64,000 nt of DNA from Zasmidium citrigriseum (GCA_002786025.1 NHNW01000051.1:124001-188000), one strand, 5' to 3'. Positions 10,069 through 22,051 are shown, numbered from the stretch's first letter. Made by a program: numbers and translations. Notes: a model not told the origin generated them from the letters alone.

Positions 10069-11411
10069 ATGGCTTCTTCTCCCCGAAACCCGCCTTTTCG
10101 CGCTGAACATATCGGTTCGCTGCTTCGACCAAAAGAGCTTGTGCAGAAACGGTATGATGTTGCAGCTGGCAAGGTGAAACCTGAGGAGCTGGTGCCGGTG
10201 GAGCAAGAGGCGATCCGGGAGGTCGTGAAGTTGCAGCAGGAGTGTGGGATTGAGAGTATTACGAATGGGTATGTAAAGTCAATATCCGCTCTTGAGAGGA
10301 GGATTGTGCTAATCTTTGGATTGATAGAGAGTACTCTCGCCATCAATTTTGGGGAATCTTCATGGAATCCCTCAACGGCATGGAAGAGATCAACCTCAGA
10401 GAAGGAGGATATGATCAAAGTATCTTTCGTTCTTACGCTCCTGGTATGTCCCATCCCCAACCCCACTCTTCAACTCCCAGAACTCCACTAACACCCTCCA
10501 TCAACGCAGACGTCAAATCCTTCATGCACGAAAAAACAATCCCCAACCAAGTCACCGTCGCCACCTCCAAACTCTCCCACCCCGGCTACTCAACCTTCCT
10601 CCCCGAACTCCAATACCTCCAATCAATCCTCCCTGCACAAAAACACAAAAACATCAAACTCACTCTGACTTCGCCATCATGGTACCACTTCCGCTACGGC
10701 CCCAACAAAGCCTACCTCCCCGGCGTCTACGCCTCCGACGCCGAATACTTCGCCGACCTAGCAGCCTGCTACAGGACCGAGCTCAAAATCCTCTACGATG
10801 CGGGTTTGCGAAATGCTCAAGTCGATGATCCGAATCTGGCGTATTTCTGCTCCGAGGCTATGTTGCAGGGGTGGAAGGAGGATAAAGAGAATTTCCAGAC
10901 AGCGGAAGAGCAGTTGGATGCTTATATTGAGTTTTATAATGCTTGTTTTCAACGACCGGCGGATTTCCATCTGGGTATCCATCTTTGTAGGGGGAATTAT
11001 ATGGGCTCCAGACACTTCAGCGAAGGCGCCTACGATCGCATCGCGACGAAGTTGTTCAATAACCTCAACGTCTCGACGTACTACCTCGAATACGACACAC
11101 CTCGAGCCGGAGGTTTCGAACCGCTCAAGCACTTGCCACTGGACAAGAACGTCGTGCTCGGCGTGGTAACGTCCAAGTTTCCGGAACTCGAGGATCAGAA
11201 AGAGATGGTGGAGAGGGTGTACAAAGCGGCGGATTTCGTTGCGGAGGGGAGTGGACAGAGTAGGGAGCAGGCGCTGGAGAGGCTGAGTGTGAGTCCGCAG
11301 TGTGGGTTTGCGAGTCATGCGGAGGGAAATCAGTTGGAGATGGAGGATATGAGGAAGAAGTTGAGGTTGGTGAGAGCGGTGGCGGATGAGGTTTGGAAGG
11401 GGCAGGTTTGA
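10069..11411 (+). CDS. MetE-like (cobalamin-independent methionine synthase C-terminal type) protein
   Basis: Exons 10069-10268, 10328-10443 and 10510-11411 join into 405 residues. The start RAEHIGSLLRP and the ITNGEYSRHQFW segment (completed across intron 1) are typical of the stand-alone UROD/MetE-like fold used by fungal MetE-related proteins. Candidate zinc/thiol ligands are present in order: H and C in GIHLCRGN, E in LEYDTPRAGGFEPL, and C in SPQCGFASH. The length is about half of true MetE, so it is a single-barrel protein; the methyl donor and acceptor are unknown. Intron 1 has GTATGT/TAG borders. Intron 2 (10444-10509) is 66 nt and contains no in-frame stop, so retention would add 22 residues. 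It converges with the oxidoreductase gene on its right, 108 bp away. Confidence 0.85.
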
Positions 11412-11519
11412 TTCGAGGGGGGAGGGGGCTTCAACAGCGAAAATGATTGAAAGTGTGAAGAGGCCGTAAGTCATCGATCGAGCTAACATGCAACAGACTC
11501 TTCCAATCCAACTCCTCAC

Positions 11520-12533
11520 CTACGGAACAAAAACCAACCTCTCCCCTCCCTCATACTCCCACTCCCTCTCCACATCCCCCATCCTCCTAACCCTAACACT
11601 ACCCTTCTCCATCCGAGCCACAATCCCCAACAACTCCGGCAAACTCCCCGCAAAGTCCTTCATACTCCAACTTCCCGGCCCACTCCCCCTAATCGTAAGA
11701 TCCTTCGACCTGAGCACCGGCCCCGGCAGAGAAATCTCCTGTGTTCCTGACACAGCCCCGATGTGCACATATTGCACAGGCTTCGGCGTCTTGAGCGAGT
11801 CGAAGAGGTGTAGAGTCAAAGGCCCGTAGATATAATCTAGCACGACGTCGACATCGTCGAGGTTGCTGAAGTCCGTCTGTGTGGGATCAGAGGGAATGAG
11901 AATTGTCCGGTCAAGCCCCAATCCATCCAATGCCGACTGATTCCTCGCTACGCCAATAATACTCTTCGCCCCAAGAGATCTCGCAATAGAAATCGCAACT
12001 CTTCCAGAAGCTGACGTGGCACCAAGTATAAGCACAGTGAAATCTTTCGGAAGATCTTTCGTACGGCCTTTGAACGTCATCCAGCTCGACATGGCCGGGT
12101 TGATGGCACTAGCAACCTGAACAGGATCGCTGCCTTCTGGCAGTTCGTAGACGCTGGTCGTTGGCATGTTGATGTATTCGGCCATGACTCCCGTGCGGAA
12201 AGTAAAGAAGTAGACGCGCTTGTTGTCTGATGTTCGGATGCCTACGCCGTCGATGCCGGGGATGTGAGGGAGTGAGCCGGAGGAGTAGTGCTTTCCTAAT
12301 GCTCGAGAGCGGACGACGCGGTGGATGCCCACCGCTTCGACCTTGATCTGTGATTCGTCTGAGCCTGGGGCTGGAAGGTCGGGTACTTCGATCCATTTCG
12401 GGTTGGAGCCCCAGCTGTCGATTTGGGCTTGATGCATGTTTGAGAAGCAGTGGTGTGTCGGCGAGGTTGCGAATCTGTTAGTGGCAGAGACGATACCTGA
12501 GGCTCGGGCATGTCTTATAGCTCTTGCCAGCAT
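11520..12533 (-). CDS. MDR-family quinone oxidoreductase-like protein (zinc-free)
   Basis: Single exon, 337 residues. It has the medium-chain dehydrogenase layout: a GroES-like N-terminal half (IEVPDLPAPGSDESQIKVEA, then IPGIDGVGIR) and a Rossmann half with LILGATSASGRVAISIARSLGAKS, the glycine-rich NAD(P)H site. The cysteine/histidine zinc ligands of alcohol dehydrogenases are absent, so a quinone-reductase-like activity is more likely; the substrate is unknown. The first 30 residues (MLARAIRHARASGIVSATNR) are basic and hydroxylated and could be a mitochondrial presequence; a second in-frame ATG (MHQAQIDSWG) would give a shorter cytosolic form. Confidence 0.8.
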   Translation of the reverse strand: MLARAIRHARASGIVSATNRFATSPTHHCFSNMHQAQIDSWGSNPKWIEVPDLPAPGSDESQIKVEAVGIHRVVRSRALGKHYSSGSLPHIPGIDGVGIRTSDNKRVYFFTFRTGVMAEYINMPTTSVYELPEGSDPVQVASAINPAMSSWMTFKGRTKDLPKDFTVLILGATSASGRVAISIARSLGAKSIIGVARNQSALDGLGLDRTILIPSDPTQTDFSNLDDVDVVLDYIYGPLTLHLFDSLKTPKPVQYVHIGAVSGTQEISLPGPVLRSKDLTIRGSGPGSWSMKDFAGSLPELLGIVARMEKGSVRVRRMGDVEREWEYEGGERLVFVP

Positions 12534-12856
12534 GTCAGCTACACGTCGACCCTATTCCTCATCAGCGGCACCGATTGCCATGCATTTAATGTACTTCTGT
12601 TGAGTTCGGGCCCGAAATGCTCGGAAGGATGATGTGAGACCCTGAGCGGCAATTGCGGATGAAACTTGGCCGACTTCACCTGTTCACTCTGTTCACTCAT
12701 CATCTTTTCTTTTCTTCATCACTTGAATTGGCTACATTGAGTAGTCTGCAGGGCTATTTGAGCTGTCATAAGTTGTTGCAACCTTCTCTTTCGCGGGCGA
12801 AACTCTACCCTTTGACCTCTGCTCGATCGTCATGTTCAGGCGGGCGACGGTGCCTC
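12534..12856. other. Intergenic region
   Basis: Upstream of the oxidoreductase and downstream of the RRM gene (both on the minus strand). No protein-like frame. Presumed promoter and 3' UTR. Confidence 0.5.
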
Positions 12857-14488
12857 TCACTCCACACTTGCAGGGCCTTGGACTTCCACGGACTCCTGCT
12901 TGATACTCTTTGGCTCATCGCTCTCCGGCTTGACCTGCTCCGGCTTGACCTGCTCCGGCTTGATCTGCTCCTCCTTGATGCCGGTGTCCAAGCCGCGTTC
13001 ATCAATCTCGCCTTCCTCCAAGTTCGTTTCAGAGCCGCCGATGCCGCTGTCGTCATTTCCAGACTCCAAGCTTATAGCTGATGAATCGGCCTCAGAAGTT
13101 TCGCGCCACTGGTTGAACGAGAATCCGGCTGCTGGTTTATCTGTCTTCTGGCGCTTTGTGTCTTCGTCATCTCCGACAGGAGATAGTTGACGCTTCTGAG
13201 TGTTGAGCGGAGGCAGGCCGTTGTGTAGTGGAAGAGTTGGATCTTGTAGATTTGGTATCCTGCTGGGATGGATACTCGCCGGGTAAGCATTCGTCGCCGG
13301 GTCCGTGGTCTTTGAGCGGACTGCACTGCCGTCATGCTCAGCAGGCGGTGCCTGAGGCTTCCCAGAGTTAAGCTGAGGGCCGTCGTATTGGGACAGACGA
13401 GCTGTCTCTGTTGGAGTTGAGGATCTAGGCTCGACTTTCATCGGAAGAGTACTGATCGCTGGACTCGCGGCCCTCTGACGCTTTGCATTCCCATCATCTT
13501 CAGCAGGGGACGCAGGACGCTTTTGAGCATTGACTGGAAATAAGCCGTTGGGCGTTGAGCGCCGCGGCTCTGTGGGAAGTGGACCACCAGGCTGGTTGGT
13601 CACTGGCTGACCTCTGGCCTGATTCTCCAGGCCACTGAAGTGATTGAGGACCAGTGAAGGCCATGCCGGTGGCTGAGGTGGCAGTGGTGGTGGTTGAAAT
13701 CCGCCATTACCGCCGTGCGGCGGGCCATACGCCAGCACCTGCGCCTGATCTCTTCCCCACTGAGCGATATGCTGCCCCCATTGTCCCATGTGCTGACCCC
13801 ATTGCTGCATGTGCTGTCCCCATCTGAACTGCTGGAGTTCCCACAGCCGCTGCTGCGTCGTCAGCTGCTGTTGTCGGACCGACATTGGCTCCTGCTGTCC
13901 GGCCTCGGGCTGCTGTGCAAGTACTGGAGGAGCCATAAGGTTGTACGCAGGATACTGAGCATTGCCAGCAGGAGGGCGCTGTTGCTGAAGGGCTTGTTGC
14001 TGCTGCATAGCATCTTGCTGCTCTCTGATTCGCTTCTCTTGCGCCAGGCGTTCCACATTGACCTTCCAGTCGACTTGGAGATAGCCAGCCAGGTTCTGTA
14101 CATGCTGTCAGCTACCGAAGCACTCATAGTCTCACAGCTACCATACCTGCTTGAATGCCTTGACAAGCCTCTGTGCAGACATCTTCTTCCTGAAGGTAAC
14201 CTCCGCATATCGACCGGGATGCTTCCCAAGCAAATGGCAGTTGTCCACTGCACCAAAGTACCCCATGAACTGCCGCATGAAGTTCTCTGAGGCGGACTTG
14301 GGGAAGTTGGTGACCGTGACAGTCCACGGACATTGAATGTTCGGGTCATCTCCGGTGCGCTCGTTACGCACGGCTTGTGTCAGCTTCGTACAGATCGCCT
14401 TGATGTCTGTTCCAGTCGTCGCGGGCTGCGTGTTTGCGTAGTCGTTTAGCTCCGCGATGAGCTGGTCGATGGACGGAGTGGCCGCCAT
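12857..14488 (-). CDS. RRM-containing, Q-rich protein with acidic SUMO-motif tail
   Basis: Exons 14488-14147 and 14095-12857 join in frame at Q114/N115 (donor GTATGG, acceptor TACAG) to give 526 residues. Residues ~50-115 look like an RNA-recognition motif: WTVTVTNFPKSASENFMRQF, then a loop and YAEVTFRKKMSAQRLVKAF. It is followed by a Q-rich stretch with QQWGQHM-type heptads (four near-copies around 190-215), a long disordered P/S/K region with repeated KRPASPAEDD- and KRQ-type blocks, and an acidic tail. In that tail three 15-bp DNA repeats encode KPEQV units. Inferred: an RNA-binding, probably nuclear, protein. No specific ortholog recognised. Confidence 0.75.
12925..12969 (-). repeat. Three tandem 15-bp units within the RRM gene
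   Basis: Copies begin at 12925, 12940 and 12955. The third differs by one base. They encode successive KPEQ/VKPE units in the C-terminal tail. Confidence 0.85.
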
Positions 14489-15205
14489 TATGTGCCTTTC
14501 TCGAGATGACGAAGTTGGATGAAAGGTGTCGGATGGAAAGACGACGCCGCGGTGGGAAGTAGAGTGCGCGAGACGCAGGCACCTACGCGGCTAGCTGTTG
14601 CTAGGCGACGAGCTACGCATGTGGAAGAGGAAAGTGCACTTCAAGCGAGCACAGCAGCAGGGAAGGAGTTGGTTGAGGTGCGTGAGCAAGAATACAGACA
14701 CAATCAATTAGAGTACTCTCAGAGAAACTAAGACACTAACTGATTACGCATTAGAAGACCATCTTCTTCAGCAAAGCTCAAAGATGTCCGAAAAGCCATC
14801 TCCCCCATCTGCACCATCCATGAATCCATTACCAGTCTTTTCGCCTTGGGTGTTTTGTGTTTGAAAGTCAACAATCGAGAAAGAAATCCATCGCCAGTGA
14901 GGAAAATGGCTAAGATGAAAACAGTAGTGCAAGAAGTTCGAGACCATCCTCCTCTTGCTGCACAACTAGCAGGAACAAAGCCGCCAAGATGTCGTGGAGC
15001 AATCTTGGGTAGCAATGCGCCTCGCCTGTCCAACAGCGAGGGTAAGAGGTAGCCTTCCCAAGTGTAGCTTCGAGCAGAAGAGCATGCATGCAGCGGCGTA
15101 GATCAGCGACAGCGTATGGCGGTGATGACATTTGTCAGAGTCGTGAACATTGCGATGTTGAGCAAATGTGTGATGACCCTCCCGCCGTAGTGAAGAATGT
15201 GTTGC
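14489..15205. other. Intergenic region between RRM gene and PUF gene
   Basis: Presumed promoter of the RRM gene and 3' UTR of the PUF gene, both on the minus strand. Short frames (14728-15033 minus, 14846-15052 plus) overlap one another and match nothing. Confidence 0.5.
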
Positions 15206-17507
15206 TTAGCGGAATCCGCCGAATCCGCCACCGCGGCCCATGTAGGGGCGGTCTGGTGGGAAGGAACGAGTGAAGTCGGGAGCGAAGCGATCGCCGCCGT
15301 AGCCTCCGTTACCACGGTTGTTGAGAGAGAGGCCAGCTGGTGGACCTGGGCGAGTGGCGACGGCAGGGTTGCTGCAAAGCATGGCAACTCGGGAGCCGTA
15401 CTTGCTGCCTCTCAAGCTGACCATGTGCTTGCGAATGTGGGAGGCAACGATCTCGCGACGCTGCGGATCGCCGTTGGTAAGAATGTACTGGATGAGGTAG
15501 TTGCTGAGAGAAGATGGTCAGTGTATGTCTCGTAGTCAGAGAGGACGATATCTCTTGCTTACCCAAACTGGTCGCCGGCGATGTCGATGAGCGCGATGCG
15601 TGGGTTCTCTGGGCGAGCCTCGCACACGCGGTCGAGGTAGCGGTCAAGGAAGTCACTGCCGCCGATCTTCAAGCACTTCTCAACGACCTTGGACGCAAAC
15701 TGGTCCATGCTGTACTCAGTGGCGTAGCGGCTAGAGGATGATCAGCAAATGTTTGAACGAGTGGGAGGGAATGGACATACATGACGTGATCAGTCGCACG
15801 AGTGCGGTCTGGGATGGAGCCATGCTCGCAGATGTGCTGGATGCACCAGTTGCCGAATTGGCCATGAGCGACGACGTCGATGCTCGCCAGCACCTCGTTG
15901 ATGCACGGGCGCTTGTCGTCCTCGAGGCAGTTCTCGAAGATGTTCTGGACGACGAGGCTACCCGTCTCGCCCAAGGCAACCTCATGCCACATGCCGCGCA
16001 GAGCCTCGTTGACGTACTTCATGATCTGAGGTGGCGAATCGCTCCAGCGGAGTTCGAAGAGCTTCTGCCAGACGTGGCAGGCGTAGCGGTGGATGACCGT
16101 CTCCGGAATGCGACGAAGCAGCTCATGGACCATGATGGCCTTGTACTCTTCTGGCACAGAGTCGAATGCCTTCTGAACAACGTGACAGCCGAAAGCATCC
16201 ATGCTGAGGTTGAGAGTGTTGCCGCGAATGGACTGGGCGATGGAGATGACTTGCTCAGGAGTGCCATGCTCGAAGCAGCGCTGGACAAGGAAGTTGCCGA
16301 AGCGGTTGACCATGAGAGGGTAGGCCTGGTCGATGATGGCCTGAACAATCTCGAACTTCTGCTCGGCAGTACCGACCTTGAGCTTCTGCTGCAAGAAGAT
16401 GGAGGCTTGCTGATCGTTGTTGCAGACGATCTTGTCGACGATGTACTTCCAGTTGCAGCTCATGTTGCGGTCGAGAAGGCGACGGTAGTTGAGAGGCTCA
16501 GTGGTGTTGAGGTAGCTTGGTGGTGCTTGCTGCATGTTCCACTGGCCGCGGCCGACACCGAACTCAGCAGCGGTAGGTGACAGTCTCGTGCCGGTGGGTG
16601 CGTGCTGAGCATGACCATTGCCGTTTGGCATTTGGTACGGAGCTTGGTATCCGTTGGACGAGAACTTGGGACGGCCGTTGTAGCCATTCTGGTGATGCTG
16701 CATGGACTCGTATCTGCCAGATGTCAGTAGCTTGCTCTCATGGTCGAAGGCAAGTAGGGACTCACGACTGCTGGGGCATATTGTAACTGCCACGCTCGAA
16801 TGGACTCGCGGTGCGGGAGTATGGGTTTGGCTGGCCCATGCCGGCAGCACCTGGCATGATGCCGTGGCCGGTGATGTTGGCGGCGAGGTGCTGGGCGCCT
16901 GGGAATGGCGAGCCGATGGCCTCTTCCATGGTGTGCTGAGCGAGACGAGACTGAGTGATCTGCAGGTCCATCTGGGCCATGCGCTCCTTGGCGGCCTCGA
17001 GCTCCTTCTTCAGACGGAAGACCTCAGCGGCGTCAGGACGGCCGTCAGACATGTTAGTCTCGGTCGGTGGAGTGTTGGCGTATGGGTCAGTGGCCTCGGA
17101 AGAGTTCTCGTTGTTGACATCTTCGAAGCTGCGCTTCTGGCGAGTAAGGCGGTCTTGCTGCTCGGTGAGTTTGGCGAGGAGGTCGTCGACGGCGGACTTC
17201 TCAGAGTTCTCCATGGTGCGCTTGGGCTTGTCAGTGGTGTAAAAATAGGGCGGAGGTCGGTGGGTCTTGAGGTGACTGACAGGTGGTGGTGGGCCCATGC
17301 GGTTGGCGAACTTGGAGGTCGTCAAGGGCAGCGGGACAGCGCTGGCAGTGCGCTTCAAGCCGAACTGTGGCAAAACAAACAAACGTCAGTTAAGCTTTCG
17401 GGCGCACGTCGGGAGCAAGTGAATCAACAAACCTGAGCGCGATCATTCTCGTCGTAGATGGTGAAAGAGGCCGAGGCCTTCTTGGATGGCGAGCCCGTCC
17501 ACTCCAT
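15206..17507 (-). CDS. Pumilio/PUF-family RNA-binding protein
   Basis: Five exons (17507-17433, 17364-16766, 16713-15781, 15730-15563, 15503-15206) join in frame to 690 residues. The 25-codon first exon encodes MEWTGSPSKKASASFTIYDE. Residues ~45-225 are disordered with a short coiled coil (KKELEAAKERMAQMD). From ~285 come PUF repeats with their signature cores: NRFGNFLVQRCFEHG, DAFGCHVVQKAFD, YACHVWQKLFELRW, GSLVVQNIFENC, QFGNWCIQHICEHG, DQFASKVVEKCLKIG and DQFGNYLIQYILTNG, ending at GSKYGSRVAML. The tail is G/R-rich (RPYMGRGGGFGGFR). PUF proteins bind 3' UTRs and repress or localise mRNAs. The repeat set resembles the filamentous-fungal relative of S. pombe SPAC6G9.14; exact subfamily is inferred. 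Confidence 0.9.
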
Positions 17508-18247
17508 ACTGATGCAGCGAATAGCCGTGTGGTGTGTTACTGGGAACTCGAGGGGCGGGTGGGTGACGAGGGGTCAAGCAGATGGCGGCGCGTTTGTACT
17601 ATGATGCCAAGATCTTGCACAGATGGATTGCGCGATGTCGCTGTGGGGATGTCGATGTCGATGTCGATGGCAGCGTGGTCGACGGCGATGGATCGCGGCG
17701 TGGACGTCGCTGTGTCGTCACCGGCGCGATTGGAAGGTGTCGAGTGTTCGTGCCTGCCGGGTTGAAAAGGCGGTCGGGCGGTTTGGCGGTGTCGAGAGCG
17801 ATGCGGAAGGCGCGAGGTTGGTGTTGTCGGTATCCAAGTTGGAAGTCGTGCTGCAGAGAGGAAGAGCGAGCTTCTTGTAGTTGCGAAGAGTTGAAGAGGC
17901 AGTCGCGGGTGGTCAGTGCATCCAATTCACTCGCGGCACAGTGTCAAGCTCAATGGGCGACGACGTCGCGACAATACGAAGCGGGTCCGCGACGACGGCA
18001 ACAATAGAACACAATAGTCTCGCAGAACATTTGAGACTGGAGGCAAGAACCAAATGAGATACACCTACTTGATCGAGCGAGGAATAGAGTCATACTTCCT
18101 CGAAGATGCTTTCATCGCTCATCTGACCCCCTTTTCACATGCTGCGCGGCTAAACCACGGCCGCATGTAGCAGCTCTGGCTTGCTGCGGCTGCCTGCGGG
18201 CTTGTCGAAGCCTGATCACGTGTACAGCCGGTCTGCTGCCCCCTTTT
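17508..18247. other. Intergenic region upstream of PUF gene
   Basis: Promoter side of the PUF gene and 3' side of the aminopeptidase gene. It holds a short 6-bp microsatellite (GATGTC units, 17649-17668). The open frames here (for example 17582-18007 plus) are compositionally unlike protein. Confidence 0.5.
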
Positions 18248-21229
18248 TCACTTCATGTAGCCGTGGGCGCTGAGCCATTCTCTGGTAATCTCCAGGTCGC
18301 GCTGGCGGTAGCTGGCGTTGCCCTTGATGGTGTCGCTGACGACCGCGAGGCCTCGATCGTAGCCGGTGTTGTCCTTGTTGCTGAAGAATTGCTCAATATC
18401 TTTCTCAACTTCGGCGCTCGCGAACTTCTGCAGACTCATGCGGAGGAATCGCTCCAGCACCACCATGTTGCCTCCCAGCTTCTCCCGGATCATAGGCCAC
18501 TCCTGCTTGATGTAGGCCCAGACAGCGTCTCGTACTTTTGAATTGTTCGCCAACGAAGCACCAACGGAGTGGAGGTCCTGGATGGCAACGTTGCCGCCAA
18601 ATGCGAACTTCAAGTAGTCGGTAGCAAGGTCAGGAGTCTGAACGGATCCCATCGATTGTAGCGTGATCTCCTTGCCGTCAATGGAGCTTGTCGTCTTGAA
18701 CTCTTTCTGCACTGCCTTGTAGGCCTCTTCGCCGCCATTCTTGATCGTGATCCGGAAGACAGCAGCCCGTAGAGAAGGATGGATCGCTTTGGCATCTCCG
18801 TCCATGAACGACTTGAAGCGCTTTTGTGCCTCAGCGACGACACTCTCGTGGCCGACCTGACCGGCAGTGCTGATGAGCAGCGCGCGAAGTTGTCCAGTGA
18901 GGTAGTCGTCAGAAGGTGCAAACTCCCAGCCGATCTTGTCAGTCGCTGCGCTCACCAGCTTGAGAGTGTAGTTGCGGAGGCCATCGGCAACTTGCTCGTC
19001 TGATGAGAAGATGGATCGAATCTTGCCGAGACTTGAGAGGACCTCGCTCCAGACAAGGTAGTTCTGCTCGGATACAAACCCTTCCAAGAATGATAGCACT
19101 GCAGGAGTAGTGCCCTCGCCAGCAACAGCGAGCGCTGCGGCGTCACCAACGAGTCCAATCTTATCTTGGACCGAGAGCTTGTCGAGTGCTTTGCTGAGCT
19201 CGATAAGTCGCTGTGGTGGAAGATTGGTGCGATAGAAGCCCGTCTGATCGGCGTTGACTTTGTAGAAGCTGGTGTCGATATCCCGATAGGTGTCCTCCTT
19301 GGTGGTCAATGCCTCCCGCTTGGCATCAGTGGCCTGTGGTCCAGTCTTCAGGCCGAGAGGAATCCACCACACAGTCTGATCTTCTTCTGGCTTTACCTCA
19401 CCAGCTGTCAAGAAGCGAGATTGCTTGACGCTGAGCTGGCCTGGTTCTTCCGCGACAGTAACGACGGGGAAACCAATCTTGGAGATCCATGGGTGCATAA
19501 AGCTGTTGACGTCCTGACCTGAGGCTTTGCTCAATGCCGCCCATAGGTCGTTCGTTGTGGCGTTGCCCCACTTGTGCGCTTTGAGGTAGTCTGCCACTCC
19601 CTGCAAGAATGTCTTGATACCCAGGTGAGATGCAAGCATACGAATGACAGAGCTGCCCTTTAGGTAGCTGATGTGGTCGAAGATCTGGTCGACTTCGAGG
19701 GCGTTGCGGACCGGGACTTCGATAGGATGGGACGTGCGGAGCGAATCGAGCTGGAAGGCCATCTGCATGCTGTCCGTCACGAACTGGCCCCAGACGTTCC
19801 AGTCAGGATGCAGGTGGTCAGTCGCGAGCCAGCCTACCCAGGTAGCGAAGCCTATAAAAGGTGAGTCCCTGATCGGTCAATTTCGAAGGCGAAAGCTAGC
19901 ATACCTTCGTTCAACCATAGCTCAGACCACCTTTTCAGAAGACAAAGTCAGTACAGGCGCACCACAAGGTCTTTGACATGGAAACTTACCAGTCCATAGT
20001 GACCAGGTTACCGAACCATTGGTGAGCAAGCTCGTGTGCCACAACATAGACAACGCGATTTCGGTATTTCTGGTCAGAGGCATATTCGTCGAAGAGAACA
20101 GCAGTCGTTCGATAGGTGATAAGTCCAAAGTTCTCCATAGCGCCGTGGCTCTGGGATTCACCGGTCAGCATTGGAACATCACACGGCAAGGAGGGGACGT
20201 ATAATTGGCTGACAAAAGTCAGCCACATTGGAGAAGAGCGCGATGGCACGGCACGCGGGTGGCACTTACGAATTCGTGAACTGCGAGCAGGTCAACTTTT
20301 GGTAGTGGGTAATCGATCTGGAAGATCTGCCATTTCGTCAGTTTCGTCGTCTCCAGCTCGAGCGTTGATTCAACGTACCTCTGAGAAGTAATCCACAATC
20401 TGGTGTGCACTCTCCAGGGCCAATTTGCCTTGGTGCTTGAGCCCCTTGGTGGTGTAGACTCGCACGGGCAAGCTCTTGCCGTTATACTTCCGTCTCGTAA
20501 AGTCCTCAATGTACTCGAAGTCGCCAAAGGCCCAAGCGAGAAGATATGTAGACATGATTGGCGTCCTCTCAAACGACACGATCTTGTGCCCATCCTTGCT
20601 CTTGCGTGTCTGCTTCTCTGGCATGTTGCCCAATGCAATCAAATCCTCGGGGATCTCGATCTCGAAGTCGAATGTGGCCTTGAGATTGGGCTCATCGAAG
20701 CAGGGGAACGCACGACGGGCGTCTGAGCTCTCGAACTGAGTAGAGAACATGTAGTGGTTCTCGCTGTCCCTGGCAACGCCCTTCGCCGGCTCAGCAGCAG
20801 GCTTGTACTTGGATCGGTAGAAGCCAGCCATGTGGTTGTTCATGACGCCCTGGAAGGACATCGAAATGACAGCCTTTTGTGACTGTGATAGCTCCTGGTC
20901 GAAGGCGAGTGTGCACCGTTGGTTCTTCTCATCGTAGGAGATGGTCGATGCCTTCACTGCTGAGGAATGCTTGCCCGATTCTGATACGACTTCGGCAGAG
21001 TGTACTTTGAGCTCATGTGAGTTCAATACGATGGTCTTGGTAGCCTTCTTGATCTCGACATCGATGTCCACCTTGCCCTGGTACGTCCATGGTTCGCCTG
21101 GAGAGAGGTCTGTGAGGGAGATGGCGTAGTTGATCGGCTTGACACTTTGATGGACATTGATTAGCCTGATCCTTGAAAGCATTCTCTTCCCACATACTCC
21201 TCTGGGAGGATGTCTCTGTCCTGTGCCAT
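18248..21229 (-). CDS. M1-family zinc aminopeptidase (Ape2/Aap1-like)
   Basis: Exons 21229-21198, 21144-20379, 20326-20270, 20150-19990, 19930-19905 and 19851-18248 join in frame to 881 residues. It removes N-terminal amino acids from peptides. The substrate-anchoring GAMEN motif is at 288-292 and the zinc site is complete: HELAH at 324-328 and the third ligand in LNEGF, E347, exactly the HExxH-x18-E spacing. The C-terminal ~500 residues are the ERAP1-like helical domain. Exon 5 is only 26 nt and carries the zinc-ligand glutamate. The reading frame stays open for over 800 nt upstream of the chosen ATG; an in-frame ATG at 21547 would add 106 basic, Ser/Thr-rich residues that could direct the enzyme to mitochondria. 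Confidence 0.92.
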
Positions 21230-22051
21230 CTTGACCAAGAGTGAGGATGCCTCACTGCTACAGTGTCTTGCGATCTGAAGTGGTTCGATTGTCCGAAATG
21301 CTTTTCTCCCAGCTCTTGTTCTCTGAACCCTTGAATTCTTCGTCCAGGTGGCTCGTTTTGAGCTGGATGCTGTGCCGAAAGTTGCTCTGGTCGATGTCCC
21401 AAGAGGGGAGGTGGTAGGTCGCACGTCGACGTGGCGTGCCGATGGAATGCAGGCCCGCAATGCCCCGCCGTACCTGCTGGAGACGATTCCTACTTGGTGC
21501 TCGCAAAGCCGTACCAAGCCGCGAACAGTGGGATGGGGAGGTATCATTGAGCAAAGATCAGACGAGATCAGCAGCGGCACGGCGAGCAGTTCAAGACGAG
21601 GTGTAGCTTCACCATCGCGTCGGAACAAAAGCACGTGACAGAATTCCGCAATGGTCAATGCTTGGGAAGAGAAGTTGATTTGTCGATGCATACTGATTCT
21701 GTTCAACACATGATTGCATTCTGGCGAGTGGATAACTTCGATGAGTGTCATATGGCAGACTCTCGTGGTCCGAAATCTTGCTTGCTGTTCGAAGCATGAG
21801 CAGGCCAATTCAATCGACGTGCGCAACCAATGTTTGAATTGAGTATGGCTTCCATCGTATCTGTGAGAAAGCTGCATGTGGAGTAGTTGATACAGTAGTG
21901 ATGCCTCCGTTTCAGCACATTCAGTGCGCTCCAGGGGTATATGTCCCAACGCTCGCAGAATCCACCCATAACCGCAATACGCCTTCCCATGCTGTCGTAT
22001 CTCATCAACCCGCAAACGCCTTCTGTGACCCATAAACAACTTTTGCTGTGA
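21230..22051. other. Upstream region of the aminopeptidase gene
   Basis: The minus-strand frame continuous with aminopeptidase exon 1 stays open through most of this stretch (to ~22039), with in-frame ATGs including 21547. The part nearest the gene (21230-21547) could encode a targeting presequence; the rest is probably promoter and 3' flank of the next gene. Confidence 0.4.

Noticed and set aside
15738..16580. 280-codon plus-strand frame
   Set aside because: Exact antisense of PUF exon 3; V/L/D-rich composition is the mirror of the PUF repeats.
21548..22039. Extension of the aminopeptidase frame beyond the ATG at 21547
   Set aside because: Open frame continues but contains many Cys/His/Trp and no conserved look; most likely chance openness in the promoter and upstream spacer.
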